Of a stretch of DNA of 12,983 bases, positions 1-7,698 are shown piece by piece. A program made the translations under genes and the position numbers. How positions within the stretch are numbered: position 1 is the first letter of the stretch; each line of letters begins with the position of its first letter. The DNA is from Saccoglossus kowalevskii. Taxonomy: Eukaryota; Hemichordata; Enteropneusta; Harrimaniidae. Below the pieces are notes generated by a model. It searched no databases, was not told the DNA's origin, and saw only the letters and a program-made list of their open reading frames with translations. The DNA lies in assembly GCF_000003605.2 (NCBI RefSeq), contig NW_003113963.1, positions 201,174 through 214,156 of the forward strand, read 5' to 3'.

Positions 1-43
1 AAATGTCAGACGAAACATGAAAACACTATATATTGTATTTCAG

Positions 44-148
44 CCTGAACCCTCAATATTGCAATTCAAGGAATTAACCCCATATGTGCATCCATTTCCC
101 ACCTTGGTATCACCCACCCCTGAAAACAAACTCTTAATACCACGCTGA
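44..148 (+). CDS. Possible terminal exon of an upstream gene (unrecognised)
   Basis: A splice-acceptor-like run (TATTGTATTTCAG, ending at 43) is followed by 34 open codons and a TGA at 146-148. The peptide is proline-rich (begins PEPSILQFKEL, contains HPFPTLVSPTPENK) and resembles no family I recognise. AATAAA signals follow at 327-332 and near 446, which would suit a 3' UTR. The exon is short, so chance is a real alternative; nothing upstream is visible to test the frame. Reported as weak. Confidence 0.2.
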   Translation, partial: PEPSILQFKELTPYVHPFPTLVSPTPENKLLIPR

Positions 149-554
149 AGCGTTTGGTAATAATTCGTAGTAAGAAAGTAAAGCTGTGTAATTATCCAGA
201 TGAAAATGAGTGACTTTTATTAAAAATGACCTATTTATTGTACAATGTGCAGGTTTGCTTTTTAAGTTTAGATTTATTATGATCTCCCTTAAAATCCCCG
301 CCCTAATTAATATTCATGGATGAATGAATAAATTAGGCCAGCTTCATATAAAGACCACCTGTCTATAAAGGACAATTTGGCTCAGACCACTGTATAAGGA
401 TAACAGTTACAATAGCCGCACGGACACAAGTGTGACGTTTGCAGGAATAAATGAACTCTCTGCAAAAATGGGTCACCTGTCCAAAGGGTAGGACAAGTTA
501 GACGAGACTAGTATAAAATTCAAAACTCTCGATATCAGTTCATGATGTCTTATC
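149..554. other. Intergenic stretch, no gene seen
   Basis: AT-rich sequence with no long open frame. AATAAA at 327-332 and near 446 could serve a plus-strand gene ending at 148, if that exon is real. Nothing else recognisable. Confidence 0.5.
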
Positions 555-560
555 TGACAA

Positions 561-566
561 TTTATT
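561..566 (-). terminator. Poly(A) signal for MAPEG-like gene 1
   Basis: TTTATT on the plus strand reads AATAAA on the minus strand, about 330 bases after the stop codon. The same hexamer in the same local context (AATTTATTAA...GCATTT) occurs after the paralogue at 3814-3819, which supports it as a conserved 3' end. Confidence 0.5.
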
Positions 567-894
567 AATGCATTTCCATGTTTTTGACAGTAAAGTACCA
601 TAAAAAAATACGTATATAATATCGTATTCACTCAACCCAAACTGTACAGTGTAACGAGATATTGTCTACTTGTGAGATTCCTCTAAAATCCAGGTCATGT
701 AATGAAACGCTTTAGTCGTTGCATGGCGTGTTAGAATTCCGTGTTACACACGTTGTATACAAGGCATGGGACCCATGTGCAGCGCGGCGTCTGTTGCAAT
801 GTTTAACATCCGAAGAAGAGGGGTTCAAAGTATTAGGGTTGTTTCAATGATAAATAGACGTGTTGTGTGTGGCTTTACTCTTCTGGCTCAGCGG

Positions 895-1443
895 TTACCA
901 TGAAGCCAGTCCGTACATCGGACCATACACAACTAGATGGTACGCCAGGGATACGTATATGACCAAGTTCACTCCCGTGTTCGTGGCGAAACCAAACGCT
1001 CTCTTTATCGGTTGATTCAGATATCCGATCCAGAAAGTTATCCGACCAAGTACAAACAAGAATGTCATAACGGGTACATAACGCATGCCCTCGTTACCGA
1101 GGAAAGTACACAGCGCCAGTTTACCAAACGCACCGATTGTTAGCTGTTCCAAGGTGTTTTGTAGGCATCGACTGTGTATTTCTACGTACTGAATGTCTTT
1201 CTTGGACAATGGATTAATCTGCGAGGTTGAGAAACGTGTGTTTGCAACCACGATAATTATCATGAATAGGGTGAATACGTCCAATGTCAGCCATCGCAGG
1301 GTGAATATAAGACGATCGAAGACCGTTGGTAAGACCGGCGTTGGTAGGGGTAGACAATACGCAGCAGTGTATACCACCAGCTGAAACACAAACGACGCAA
1401 CAGAGTGTTTACAAACTCGCCATTGATCGGGTGTGAACGCCAT
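895..1443 (-). CDS. TMEM79-like MAPEG-domain membrane protein, paralogue 1
   Basis: An intronless 182-codon frame from an ATG at 1443. Seen: hydrophobic segments at about residues 15-36, 45-67, 100-116, 122-141 and 158-176, consistent with the four-helix MAPEG fold plus one uncertain stretch. Signature residues are N96-T-L-E-Q100 and R134 with GY at 140-141, R148 and GF at 151-152; these match the N-x-x-E and R...GY...R..GF pattern of MAPEG proteins. Known: MAPEG members are trimeric membrane enzymes or relatives acting in eicosanoid and glutathione metabolism, and TMEM79 (mattrin) is a vertebrate relative with this domain. Inferred: a membrane protein of the secretory pathway; substrate unknown and catalysis not assured. 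The start is supported because the paralogue keeps the same MA-TPDQWR beginning. A minisatellite begins about 210 bp upstream of the start. Confidence 0.8.
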   Translation of the reverse strand: MAFTPDQWRVCKHSVASFVFQLVVYTAAYCLPLPTPVLPTVFDRLIFTLRWLTLDVFTLFMIIIVVANTRFSTSQINPLSKKDIQYVEIHSRCLQNTLEQLTIGAFGKLALCTFLGNEGMRYVPVMTFLFVLGRITFWIGYLNQPIKRAFGFATNTGVNLVIYVSLAYHLVVYGPMYGLASW

Positions 1444-1610
1444 GAATGTGTTGTACTGGACGCCGTGGTGATTTCCTAAGCTGGTTGGTTGGTCTGGAGT
1501 CCAGAGATATCTGAGGTCACTTTACAAAGTGTCATGAATTATCTTTAACTCGTCATAAAGGCCATGTGTCAATGGAAGGCATACTATATGCCCAACACTG
1601 GCACACATTA
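1444..1610 (-). promoter_or_regulatory. Conserved 5' flank of MAPEG-like gene 1
   Basis: The sequence directly upstream of the start codon aligns with that of the paralogue (4615-4770). The best-kept patch is GATATCTGAGGTCACTTT near 1507-1524, which contains an AGGTCA-type nuclear-receptor half-site. No TATA box is obvious. It probably holds the 5' UTR and proximal promoter; the transcription start cannot be placed. Confidence 0.4.
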
Positions 1611-1654
1611 TTCGTAATAAAACGCCATGTTTTTCACAAACAACCTATTTATAA

Positions 1655-2213
1655 AAAACTATTTGAATACACCTGTGGCGTTTACAATGTGGCGTTTACA
1701 AACTTCATTTGAATACAACTGTGACGTTTACTGTCTACATATGAATACAACTATATTTACAATCTACATTTGAATAAAAATGTATATTTACAATCTACAT
1801 TTGAATAAAACTGTGGCGTTCACATTCTCCATTTGAATACAGCTGTGGTGTTTACAATATGGCGTTTACAATCTGCAATTGAATACAACCGGCGTTTACA
1901 ATCTACATTTGAATACACCTGTGACGTATACAATCTACTTCTGAATACAACTGTGACGTTTGCAATCTACATTTGAATACAACTGTGGCGTTTATTGTTT
2001 ACATATAAATACAACTGTATATTTACAATTTACATTTGAATACAACTGTGGCGTTTACAGTCTACATTTGCATACAACTGTGGCGTTTACCGTCAACATT
2101 TTGATACAACTGTGACGTTTACAGTCTACACTTGGATACAACTGTGGTGTTTACAGTCTACATTTGGATACAACTGTGGCGTTTACAATCTGCATTTGAA
2201 TCCAGCTGTATAT
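1655..2213. repeat. Minisatellite, 32 bp unit, left part (about 17 units)
   Basis: Tandem units based on CATTTGAATACAACTGTGGC followed by GTTTACAATCTA, 32 bp in all. About 17 units are recognisable, with point differences and small indels. Units near 1663-1700 and 1835-1885 carry the same internal duplication of the GTGGCGTTTACAAT part, so they probably share a local ancestor. The array lies 5' of MAPEG-like gene 1 and 3' of gene 2. It is interrupted at 2213 by an insertion and resumes in register at 2687. Confidence 0.9.
2210..2213. repeat. Target-site duplication, left copy (ATAT)
   Basis: ATAT directly before TGTTATGA, matched by ATAT at 2687-2690 directly after TCATAACA. It is short and AT-only, so weak by itself; the in-register continuation of the flanking array makes it credible. 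Confidence 0.6.
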
Positions 2214-2686
2214 TGTTATGAACACAAGCGTTGTGTTCAGGATCTGGGAACTTCGTCGCACTTGGCTGATGTCACTCACACGTAGAGATACCAGATTCGA
2301 CCCAAATGAATACACATTAGTTCATTACAGATAGTCCAGCTTTATTCACACAAGCAGTCAGCTGAGGTAACCCCTCGCTGTACCGTTCTCTCCAGCTCCC
2401 TCCTTTTACCAAGGTTAAAAACTCTCCATATAAAATTCAAAACACTAAGGCGTGGCGAAGTAAACATGCGATCATCCAATCGCTGCAGTCGTTGGCATGA
2501 TCACGTGATTACCAAGGATGTGTCTCACCGTTGAAGTCTTGCAAAGTTGCCTCTACTAAATACAACTCGTAAACAATCTATTTATCAAATTCCTGTAATA
2601 TATGTTTATAATCTCCACCCTAAACATACAAGTTTTTTATTCTGAACAATATTCTAATGTGCAATCGTGAAGTCGCTATCATAACA
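2214..2686 (-). mobile_element. Probable solo LTR (473 bp) inserted in the minisatellite
   Basis: The element begins TGTTATGA and ends TCATAACA, an 8 bp perfect terminal inverted repeat of the TG...CA type. It is flanked by ATAT on both sides (2210-2213 and 2687-2690). Removing it with one ATAT rebuilds a normal array unit (CTGTATATTTACAATC). On the minus strand the order is an AT-rich U3-like half, TTTTATATGG as a TATA-like box near 2430, a G-rich stretch, then AATAAA at 2341-2346 and about 125 bases to the end. That is the U3-R-U5 order of an LTR. No gag, pol or primer-binding site is present, so a solo LTR left by recombination is the best reading. The superfamily is unknown; a non-autonomous TIR element of similar size is the alternative. 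Confidence 0.7.
2220..2238. repeat. Hairpin at the end of the LTR-like element
   Basis: GAACACAA, GCG, TTGTGTTC: a perfect 8 bp inverted repeat with a 3-base loop, six bases inside the element's end. In the minus-strand reading it lies at the extreme 3' end of the U5-like part. Confidence 0.6.
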
Positions 2687-3540
2687 ATATTTACAATCTA
2701 CATTTGAATGAACTATGGCGTTTACTGTCTCATTAGAATACAACTGTGGCGTTCACAATCCACATTTGCATACAACTGTATCTTTACAATCTTCACGTGA
2801 ATAAACTATGTCGTTTACATTTTATATTTGAATACAACTGTAGCGTTTTTAATCTACATTTTAATACAAATTTGGCCTTTACTGCGTACATTTGAATACA
2901 ACTGTGGCGTTGTTATTCTACATTTTAATACTAATTTGGCCTTTACTGTGTACATTTGAATACAACTGTGGCGTTTACAATCTACAATTAAATATAACTG
3001 GTGTTTACAATCTACGTTTGAATACAACTGTGGCGTTTACATTTTATATTTGAATACAACTGTGGCGTTGTTAATCTACATTTTAATACAAATTCGGCCT
3101 TTACTGCGTAAATTTGAATACAACTGTGGCGTTTACAATCTACAATTAAATACAACTAGTGTTTACAATCTACGTTTGAATGCAACTGTAGCGTTTACAT
3201 TTTATATTTGAATACAACTGTGGCGTTGTTAATCTACATTTTAATACAAATTCGGCCTTTACTGCGTACATTTGAATACAACTGTGGCGTTTACAATCTA
3301 CAATTAAATACAACTGGTGTTTACAATCTACGTTTGAATACAACTATGGCGTTTACATTTTATATTTGAATACAACTGTGGCGTTTTTATTCTACATTTT
3401 AATACAAATTTGGCGTTTACTGCGTACATTTAAATACAACTGTGGTGTTTATAACCAACATTTGAATACAACTGTGGCGTTTACATTTTATATTTGAATA
3501 CAACTGTGGCGTTTTTAATCTACAATTGAATACAACTAGC
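2687..3540. repeat. Minisatellite, right part, with 158 bp higher-order repeat
   Basis: Continuation of the 32 bp array after the inserted element. From about 2935 the units form a composite of about five diverged monomers. The marker monomer (TTTAATACAAATT then CGGCC or TGGCC) recurs with its TTT/TTC at 2935, 3093, 3251 and 3409, an exact 158 bp spacing each time. An extra marker copy at 2871 lies 64 bp (two monomers) earlier. The composite includes a shortened monomer (AATTAAATACAACTGGTGTT) and one with TTTACATTTTATATTTG. The array decays at about 3540, roughly 270 bp before the 3' end of MAPEG-like gene 2. Confidence 0.9.
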
Positions 3541-3807
3541 ATTTGAAGATTGAAACAAAGAATAGTACTTTTCTCTTAAATGTTGAACGAAAACTGTTCG
3601 CTATCAAAGGTTAGCCTACTGTTAGAACAATAGACAAGCCAAAAATAGTATTACTGTAGTAAACACGTAGTAAACGGCAAGGCACAACTAAAACATCATT
3701 GACCAGACGCGCGCGCGAAACAGATAAGACTCGAGTGGTAACAACGTGATAACGATTGTAACGTGACAAGTGTACATACCGGCAGGAGTAATCAATTTCT
3801 CGTGTCA
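3541..3807. other. Spacer between minisatellite and duplicated segment 2
   Basis: No gene seen. It contains a short CGCGCGCG-like run near 3710 (GACGCGCGCGCGAAAC). The minus-strand open frame across it has no recognisable protein features. Confidence 0.4.
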
Positions 3808-3813
3808 CGTCAA

Positions 3814-3819
3814 TTTATT
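3814..3819 (-). terminator. Poly(A) signal for MAPEG-like gene 2
   Basis: AATAAA on the minus strand, about 250 bases beyond the stop codon, in the same context as the signal at 561-566 of the paralogue. Confidence 0.5.
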
Positions 3820-4068
3820 AAAGCATTTTGCATGTTTTTGACTGAAAATTAAACATACTTGAAACACGTACACTATAGAATATTTTCTGAAGTTATATAT
3901 CTCCTCCACGTTATTCATTTTATAATACAATAGCAGTTTTAATCAATACATTAGCTCGATGTAACACCTTGCAGAATTCAGTCAGGTGTAAAGTCTGACG
4001 TGGGTCGGTTTTTTTCAATGTCGGATAAACGTGTCCTTTGTTGATGTATTCTCCTGACCCAGTGGCGA

Positions 4069-4614
4069 CTATGTCCCCAGTCCATACATCGGTCCATACA
4101 CAATTAGATAGTACGCCAGCAATAGGTATATTATCATGTTCTCTTCCATATTGGTGGCGAAACCAAACCCTCTGTTTAACGGGTGATTCAGATATCCGAT
4201 CCAGAAAGTTATCCTCCCAAGTACAAACATGAACGTCATTACGGGTACATAACTCATACCGTCATTTCCGAGGAAAGTACACAGCGCCAGTCTACCAAAC
4301 GCACCGATTATCAGCTGTTCCAGGGTGTTCTGTAGACATCGACCATGTATTTCTACATACTGAATGTCTTTCTTGGACAATGGATTAATCTGCGAGGTTG
4401 AGAAACGTGTGTTTGCCACCACGATAATTATCATGAATAGGGTGAATACGTCCAATGTCAGCCATCGCAGGGTGAATATAAGACGATCGAAGACCGTTGG
4501 TAAGACCGGCGTTGGTAGGGGTAGACAATACGCAGCAGCGTACACCGCCAGGCGAAATACAAACGACGCAGCAATTTGTTTACGGATTCGCCATTGATCA
4601 GGTGTGATCGCCAT
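4069..4614 (-). CDS. TMEM79-like MAPEG-domain membrane protein, paralogue 2
   Basis: An intronless 181-codon frame from an ATG at 4614, same fold and start as the paralogue at 895-1443. The NTLEQ motif (96-100), R134, GY (140-141), R148 and GF (151-152) are all kept, so both copies look functional. Differences cluster at the N-terminus (residues 3-26), around 91-121 and in the last 40 residues (for example TNTGVNLVIY against TNMEENMIIY); residues 27-90 are identical. The last residues differ (GLASW against GLGT). Both frames are intact with mostly conservative changes, which argues against a pseudogene. The function is inferred from fold resemblance only; substrate and tissue are unknown. Confidence 0.8.
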   Translation of the reverse strand: MAITPDQWRIRKQIAASFVFRLAVYAAAYCLPLPTPVLPTVFDRLIFTLRWLTLDVFTLFMIIIVVANTRFSTSQINPLSKKDIQYVEIHGRCLQNTLEQLIIGAFGRLALCTFLGNDGMSYVPVMTFMFVLGRITFWIGYLNHPLNRGFGFATNMEENMIIYLLLAYYLIVYGPMYGLGT

Positions 4615-4770
4615 TGTTGTGTAGCGCCGGACGTCGAATTCCTACGTTGTTCTGTCTAGAGTCCCGAGATATCTGAGGTATCTGAGGTCACTTTTCAGAC
4701 TGCCGTGAATGACCTTCAATTCTTCATAGGGGTCACGTATCATGAAAACGCATAATAGACATTGTCATAG
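4615..4770 (-). promoter_or_regulatory. Conserved 5' flank of MAPEG-like gene 2
   Basis: Aligns with 1444-1610. It includes the GATATCTGAGG...TCACTTT patch, here lengthened by a 9 bp tandem copy (4670-4687). It probably contains the 5' UTR and proximal promoter. Confidence 0.4.
4670..4687. repeat. 9 bp tandem duplication TATCTGAGG x2 in 5' flank
   Basis: TATCTGAGG occurs twice head to tail here and once at the matching place in the paralogue (near 1508-1516). It was gained in copy 2 or lost in copy 1 after duplication, and it changes spacing in the presumed promoter or 5' UTR. Confidence 0.8.
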
Positions 4771-5838
4771 ATGGCCCTTTCATACAATTCCTGCATAAAC
4801 AAGTAACTTTTGTTACTAAAAAATAAGTCCGAAAAACGATTACATTTTAATTGTCCCAAAATGTTAATAGAAAAAGTACAGCAGTTTATAAGCCGTTGTT
4901 TGTGTTTGTCATTTTAAATTTGAAGAACTACCAATGACTGGACGATTTATTCTAGTTTCATGTTAGAGTGAATCACGCGAGGAATGTGAACGGTTTTTAT
5001 TTAAAAACAAAAACAAAAAATAAATTATGAATATAATTTAACTGAACGTAAACTTGTACTCGAATCATGCATCTTTGTAAACTACTTATGATTTGCAGGA
5101 ACATAAATAGATGCATGTAGATTGTCGTCAATGTCACAATCACCTTCAAAAGGTATCGTTTTGTGACTAATATCCTGTCACCCAGAATCATTTTCGTATA
5201 TGCAGTTTGGTGGTTGCCACTCTATTGAAATACTGACAGAAAAATCACCTGAGTAGAATTTTGCTTTGAAATGCTACAGGCACTCAACATGGGGGGGGGG
5301 GGAGTGACAAAGACTAATCTGAAATACAGCATTCCAAATTAAGGAAATGTTTTGGGGTTGAATTAAGTAAGTAAACTTCAAATAAATGGCTCTAACTAGT
5401 ATTGTATTTATCATAGCGGTACTTATTTTACCCTTCAAACTTAATAATGCGATATTTCTTTCAAGAACATGGTGATAGTTGTATGCCCGACTTTTTTAAT
5501 TTAACACTATGCAGACTCGAATCGAATAGGGTACACAGAGACCACTTGTTGAGAAAAAAACTAAATGCGGATGTATCGCACATACAAAGCCGCAATTCAC
5601 CAAATCTATTGACTTCCTGTCGTTTGTTTTCTGTAGATACGCGAAAATATCTTGTGAAATGTTTTGAGACCTAGGTTCGTGGCTTATTTTCACTCTTCTT
5701 TGTTTTAAAGAGATTCCACAGAAACGGTAAAATCAAACCTGAAATGAATTGTTTAGGAAACCTAAACATTTTTTTACAGAAATAATGTCAAGATTGAGTG
5801 TGCATGACACGTATAGCCAGAATGTTTTTAAAGAACGT
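4771..5838. other. Gene-free stretch
   Basis: No gene is supported. Open frames at 4997-5191 (minus) and at 5447-5674 (plus) with its antisense counterpart lack recognisable domains, conserved neighbours or splice context. The only distinct feature is a 12-base G run at 5291-5302. Confidence 0.5.
5291..5302 (+). repeat. Homopolymer G run (12 bases)
   Basis: Twelve consecutive G in otherwise AT-rich sequence. Length is prone to polymorphism and to sequencing error. Confidence 0.95.
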
Positions 5839-5952
5839 ATTTATTTATTTTTATTTATTTTTTATTTTTATTATTTATTTTTGTTTATATTTATTTTTAT
5901 TTATTTTTATTTATATTTATTTATATTTATTTATTTTTATTTATTTATTTTA
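5839..5952 (+). repeat. TTTA/TTTTA microsatellite
   Basis: About 114 bases made almost only of TTTA and TTTTA(TTTA) units with a few TATA variants. The open reading frame across it reads F/Y/L/I only and is a low-complexity artefact. Confidence 0.95.
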
Positions 5953-6068
5953 AATTATCTGTACATCCTTCTTTATTTACGCCGAGAGACATTGTTAAAT
6001 AAATAAATATGACTTACTCCAGACGCTCTTTGCAAAACATGGAACGAGAAAACTCATTGCGCGAAAGG

Positions 6069-6084
6069 ATATATATATATATAT
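6069..6084. repeat. AT dinucleotide run
   Basis: About eight AT units. A common simple repeat with no other meaning visible. Confidence 0.9.
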
Positions 6085-6148
6085 TTAATGTTACAAAAGA
6101 TAAACTATGCAATATAATCGCTCGTATCAATTTTCATTGTCATAAAGT

Positions 6149-6190
6149 CGCGCATGCGTAGAATATTTTACTTTTGCAGTCGAAAGATGG
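6149..6190 (+). promoter_or_regulatory. NRF-1/YY1-like promoter candidate
   Basis: CGCGCATGCGTA (6149-6160) is close to the NRF-1 palindrome GCGCATGCGC, and AAGATGGTGG (6184-6193) is close to the YY1 motif AAGATGGCGG. In animal genes this pair marks TATA-less core promoters, with the YY1 site just downstream of the start of transcription. The ATG at 6187 opens only 19 codons. It lies about 1.4 kb before the first ankyrin exon and could be its promoter; this is inference. Confidence 0.25.
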
Positions 6191-7605
6191 TGGACTTAAT
6201 ATATTTGTATAGAGCTCCTTGTTCTCCGGGGAATGGCGTAGCATAGGAAGAAATATGGTAGGGCTACTGAATAACATGTTTATTTATTGCTTGTTTATTA
6301 TTATACCGAGGACATAGGTTAATATAGATTTGCTCAAGAAACACACCTTGAGACTCGATCACAATCGATGATCACAATCTCATCAGCAGCATTCGTCAGA
6401 GTGTTTACATGTATTTACATATTATTTGGGGTTTAGCTTAGAAACACTGAATCTCAATTAGTGAGAATCGTCGAGAAATTTGCATCAACTACAATAGTGA
6501 TCTGTGTCACCTTTTCAAAAGAACGTCGTATTTGTTGGTGGCATCCAGTTAGTAGCCATGGCAACGGCATTGATACAAAGCAATCACATCGCAAATGGGA
6601 TTTTTGCATGATTGCAATGACTACGTAACTCAAATATACTGACCTTGTCATAGGTTTACAGCGTGAGTAAGTAAGCGTCGATACTCCCACTGTAAGTTGG
6701 CTGCACAAATCGCTCTATTAAGAACAATCTGGATAGACGCCACCGACAGTATCAACACGCATCGTTGATTTTCATAAAGATTTTTTTTATATGGAATATT
6801 CAAATACAAGTTAATAAATAACATCCACTGCCAATTTTGGACAGAATTTTTGATTAAAATATAAAACTGATCCCTTTATCTGTAACCTGCAGCTGTTTTA
6901 TGTATAGACTGTAGTATGCCGTATACGTCGCGACAGGCACATATTTTATCGATGTTTGATCGCAGATTTTCATATACATGTGTATAACAAATATATATAT
7001 TTCCTTGTATTCATCAATACGTACTAGCAAACGTCATAATTACACGTAATAATTAAGAGTTGTAAAATAAAAAGTGTGTAAAAGCACATCTACAAGAAAA
7101 CGTAGAGGAGGGTTTTAATCGCAAACACGTGCCGAGAGAAATGGTATCCGCTGAGTATTGATAAGAAGACATATTCGAATCGTCCTGTGTGCAATTTGCT
7201 GGACTCAATGATGCTAAAAACACAACCGAATCTTCGGAAATTCTCGGTTATTTACGGATATTTGCAAGCAAATTCTTACCCGGATATCTTGCGGCGATTA
7301 CTGTTATGGTGAATTTGTTTTATGTCAAATATTAAACGATCTTCTAAATCACTTGAAATTGTTTGAATTTGTATTATATTGTAGATTTTTTTGCAGCATT
7401 TGATGTTTGAAGTTAGCAGGTCACATGTAATGAATTTACCAATTCGCTCTTACCGTGCGACGGCCTTTGCTGAATAATTTGCGTTTCAAACCTCGCTTTC
7501 GGGACCCCTGCGGTGATACGATACGCACGATTTCCAGCCGATACGTTTCATCGATGTCAGAGTCAGAATTTATCAAAATTTATACTATTCTGTGTATTAT
7601 TCAAG

Positions 7606-7698
7606 GCATTCCCACTGCACATTGCATCCAGGCTGGGACAGGTCGACGAAGTTAAAAGATTACTCCAGTGTGGCGAAGAGGTCAATGAAAGAGATTTG
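7606..7698 (+). CDS. Ankyrin exon 1 (repeat 1; possibly begins at 7513)
   Basis: Encodes AFPLHIASRLGQVDEVK and on to GEEVNERDL, a clear ankyrin repeat two residues shorter at its front than the others. TTATTCAAG before 7606 can act as an acceptor in phase 0, and TTG|GTAAAT gives the donor. Alternatively this is the first coding exon, from an ATG at 7513 in the same frame, which adds 31 residues ending in a hydrophobic run (FILFCVLFK). The sequence does not decide between the two. Confidence 0.65.

Larger units (their letters stand above)
555..1610 (-). repeat. Duplicated segment, copy 1 (carries MAPEG-like gene 1)
   Basis: This stretch aligns in the same orientation to about 3808-4770, offset 3171 bp across the gene. 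Shared parts are the 3' end (AATTTATTAA followed by CATGTTTTTGAC), a patch just after the stop codon (TTTCAATG...GATAAA near 841-860 and 4012-4028), the coding region, and the 5' flank around GAGATATCTGAGGTCACTTT near 1504-1530. The part between 3' end and stop codon (about 600-840) aligns poorly, so the edges are approximate. It shows that gene, promoter-proximal DNA and poly(A) site were duplicated together, by a DNA-level tandem duplication rather than by retroposition of one copy from the other. Confidence 0.75.
3808..4770 (-). repeat. Duplicated segment, copy 2 (carries MAPEG-like gene 2)
   Basis: Second copy of the segment at about 555-1610, same orientation, 3171 bp to the right across the coding region. 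It keeps the 3' end signal, the coding region and the 5' flank. The 3' UTR is about 80 bp shorter than in copy 1, and the 5' flank carries a 9 bp tandem duplication absent from copy 1. Confidence 0.75.
5953..7512. other. Region 5' of the ankyrin exons, no firm gene
   Basis: AT-rich, with no ankyrin-type exon and no convincing coding stretch. It holds the AT run at 6069, the promoter candidate at 6149-6190, and a direct repeat of GATCACAATC near 6356 and 6370. It could be an upstream intron or the promoter region of the ankyrin gene. Confidence 0.4.

Noticed and set aside
512-526. TATAAAATTCAAAAC, shared with 2429-2443 in the LTR-like element
   Set aside because: A 15-base AT-rich match without extension on either side can occur by chance in 13 kb, so no second element copy is claimed.
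937-1384. Plus-strand open frames opposite MAPEG-like gene 1, with a near-identical frame opposite gene 2 (4364-4597)
   Set aside because: They are antisense shadows. Their mutual similarity follows from the identical core of the minus-strand genes.
2553-2600. AAATACAACTC...AAACAATCTA, which looks like a decayed minisatellite unit
   Set aside because: It lies inside the LTR-like element whose ends are at 2214 and 2686; the resemblance is probably chance in AT-rich DNA.
5447-5693. Open frames on both strands (75 and 65 codons)
   Set aside because: They overlap antisense to each other, have no recognisable domain, no splice context and no nearby gene signals.
5749-6006. 85-codon plus-strand frame rich in F, Y, L and I
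   Set aside because: It is mainly the TTTA microsatellite read as codons.
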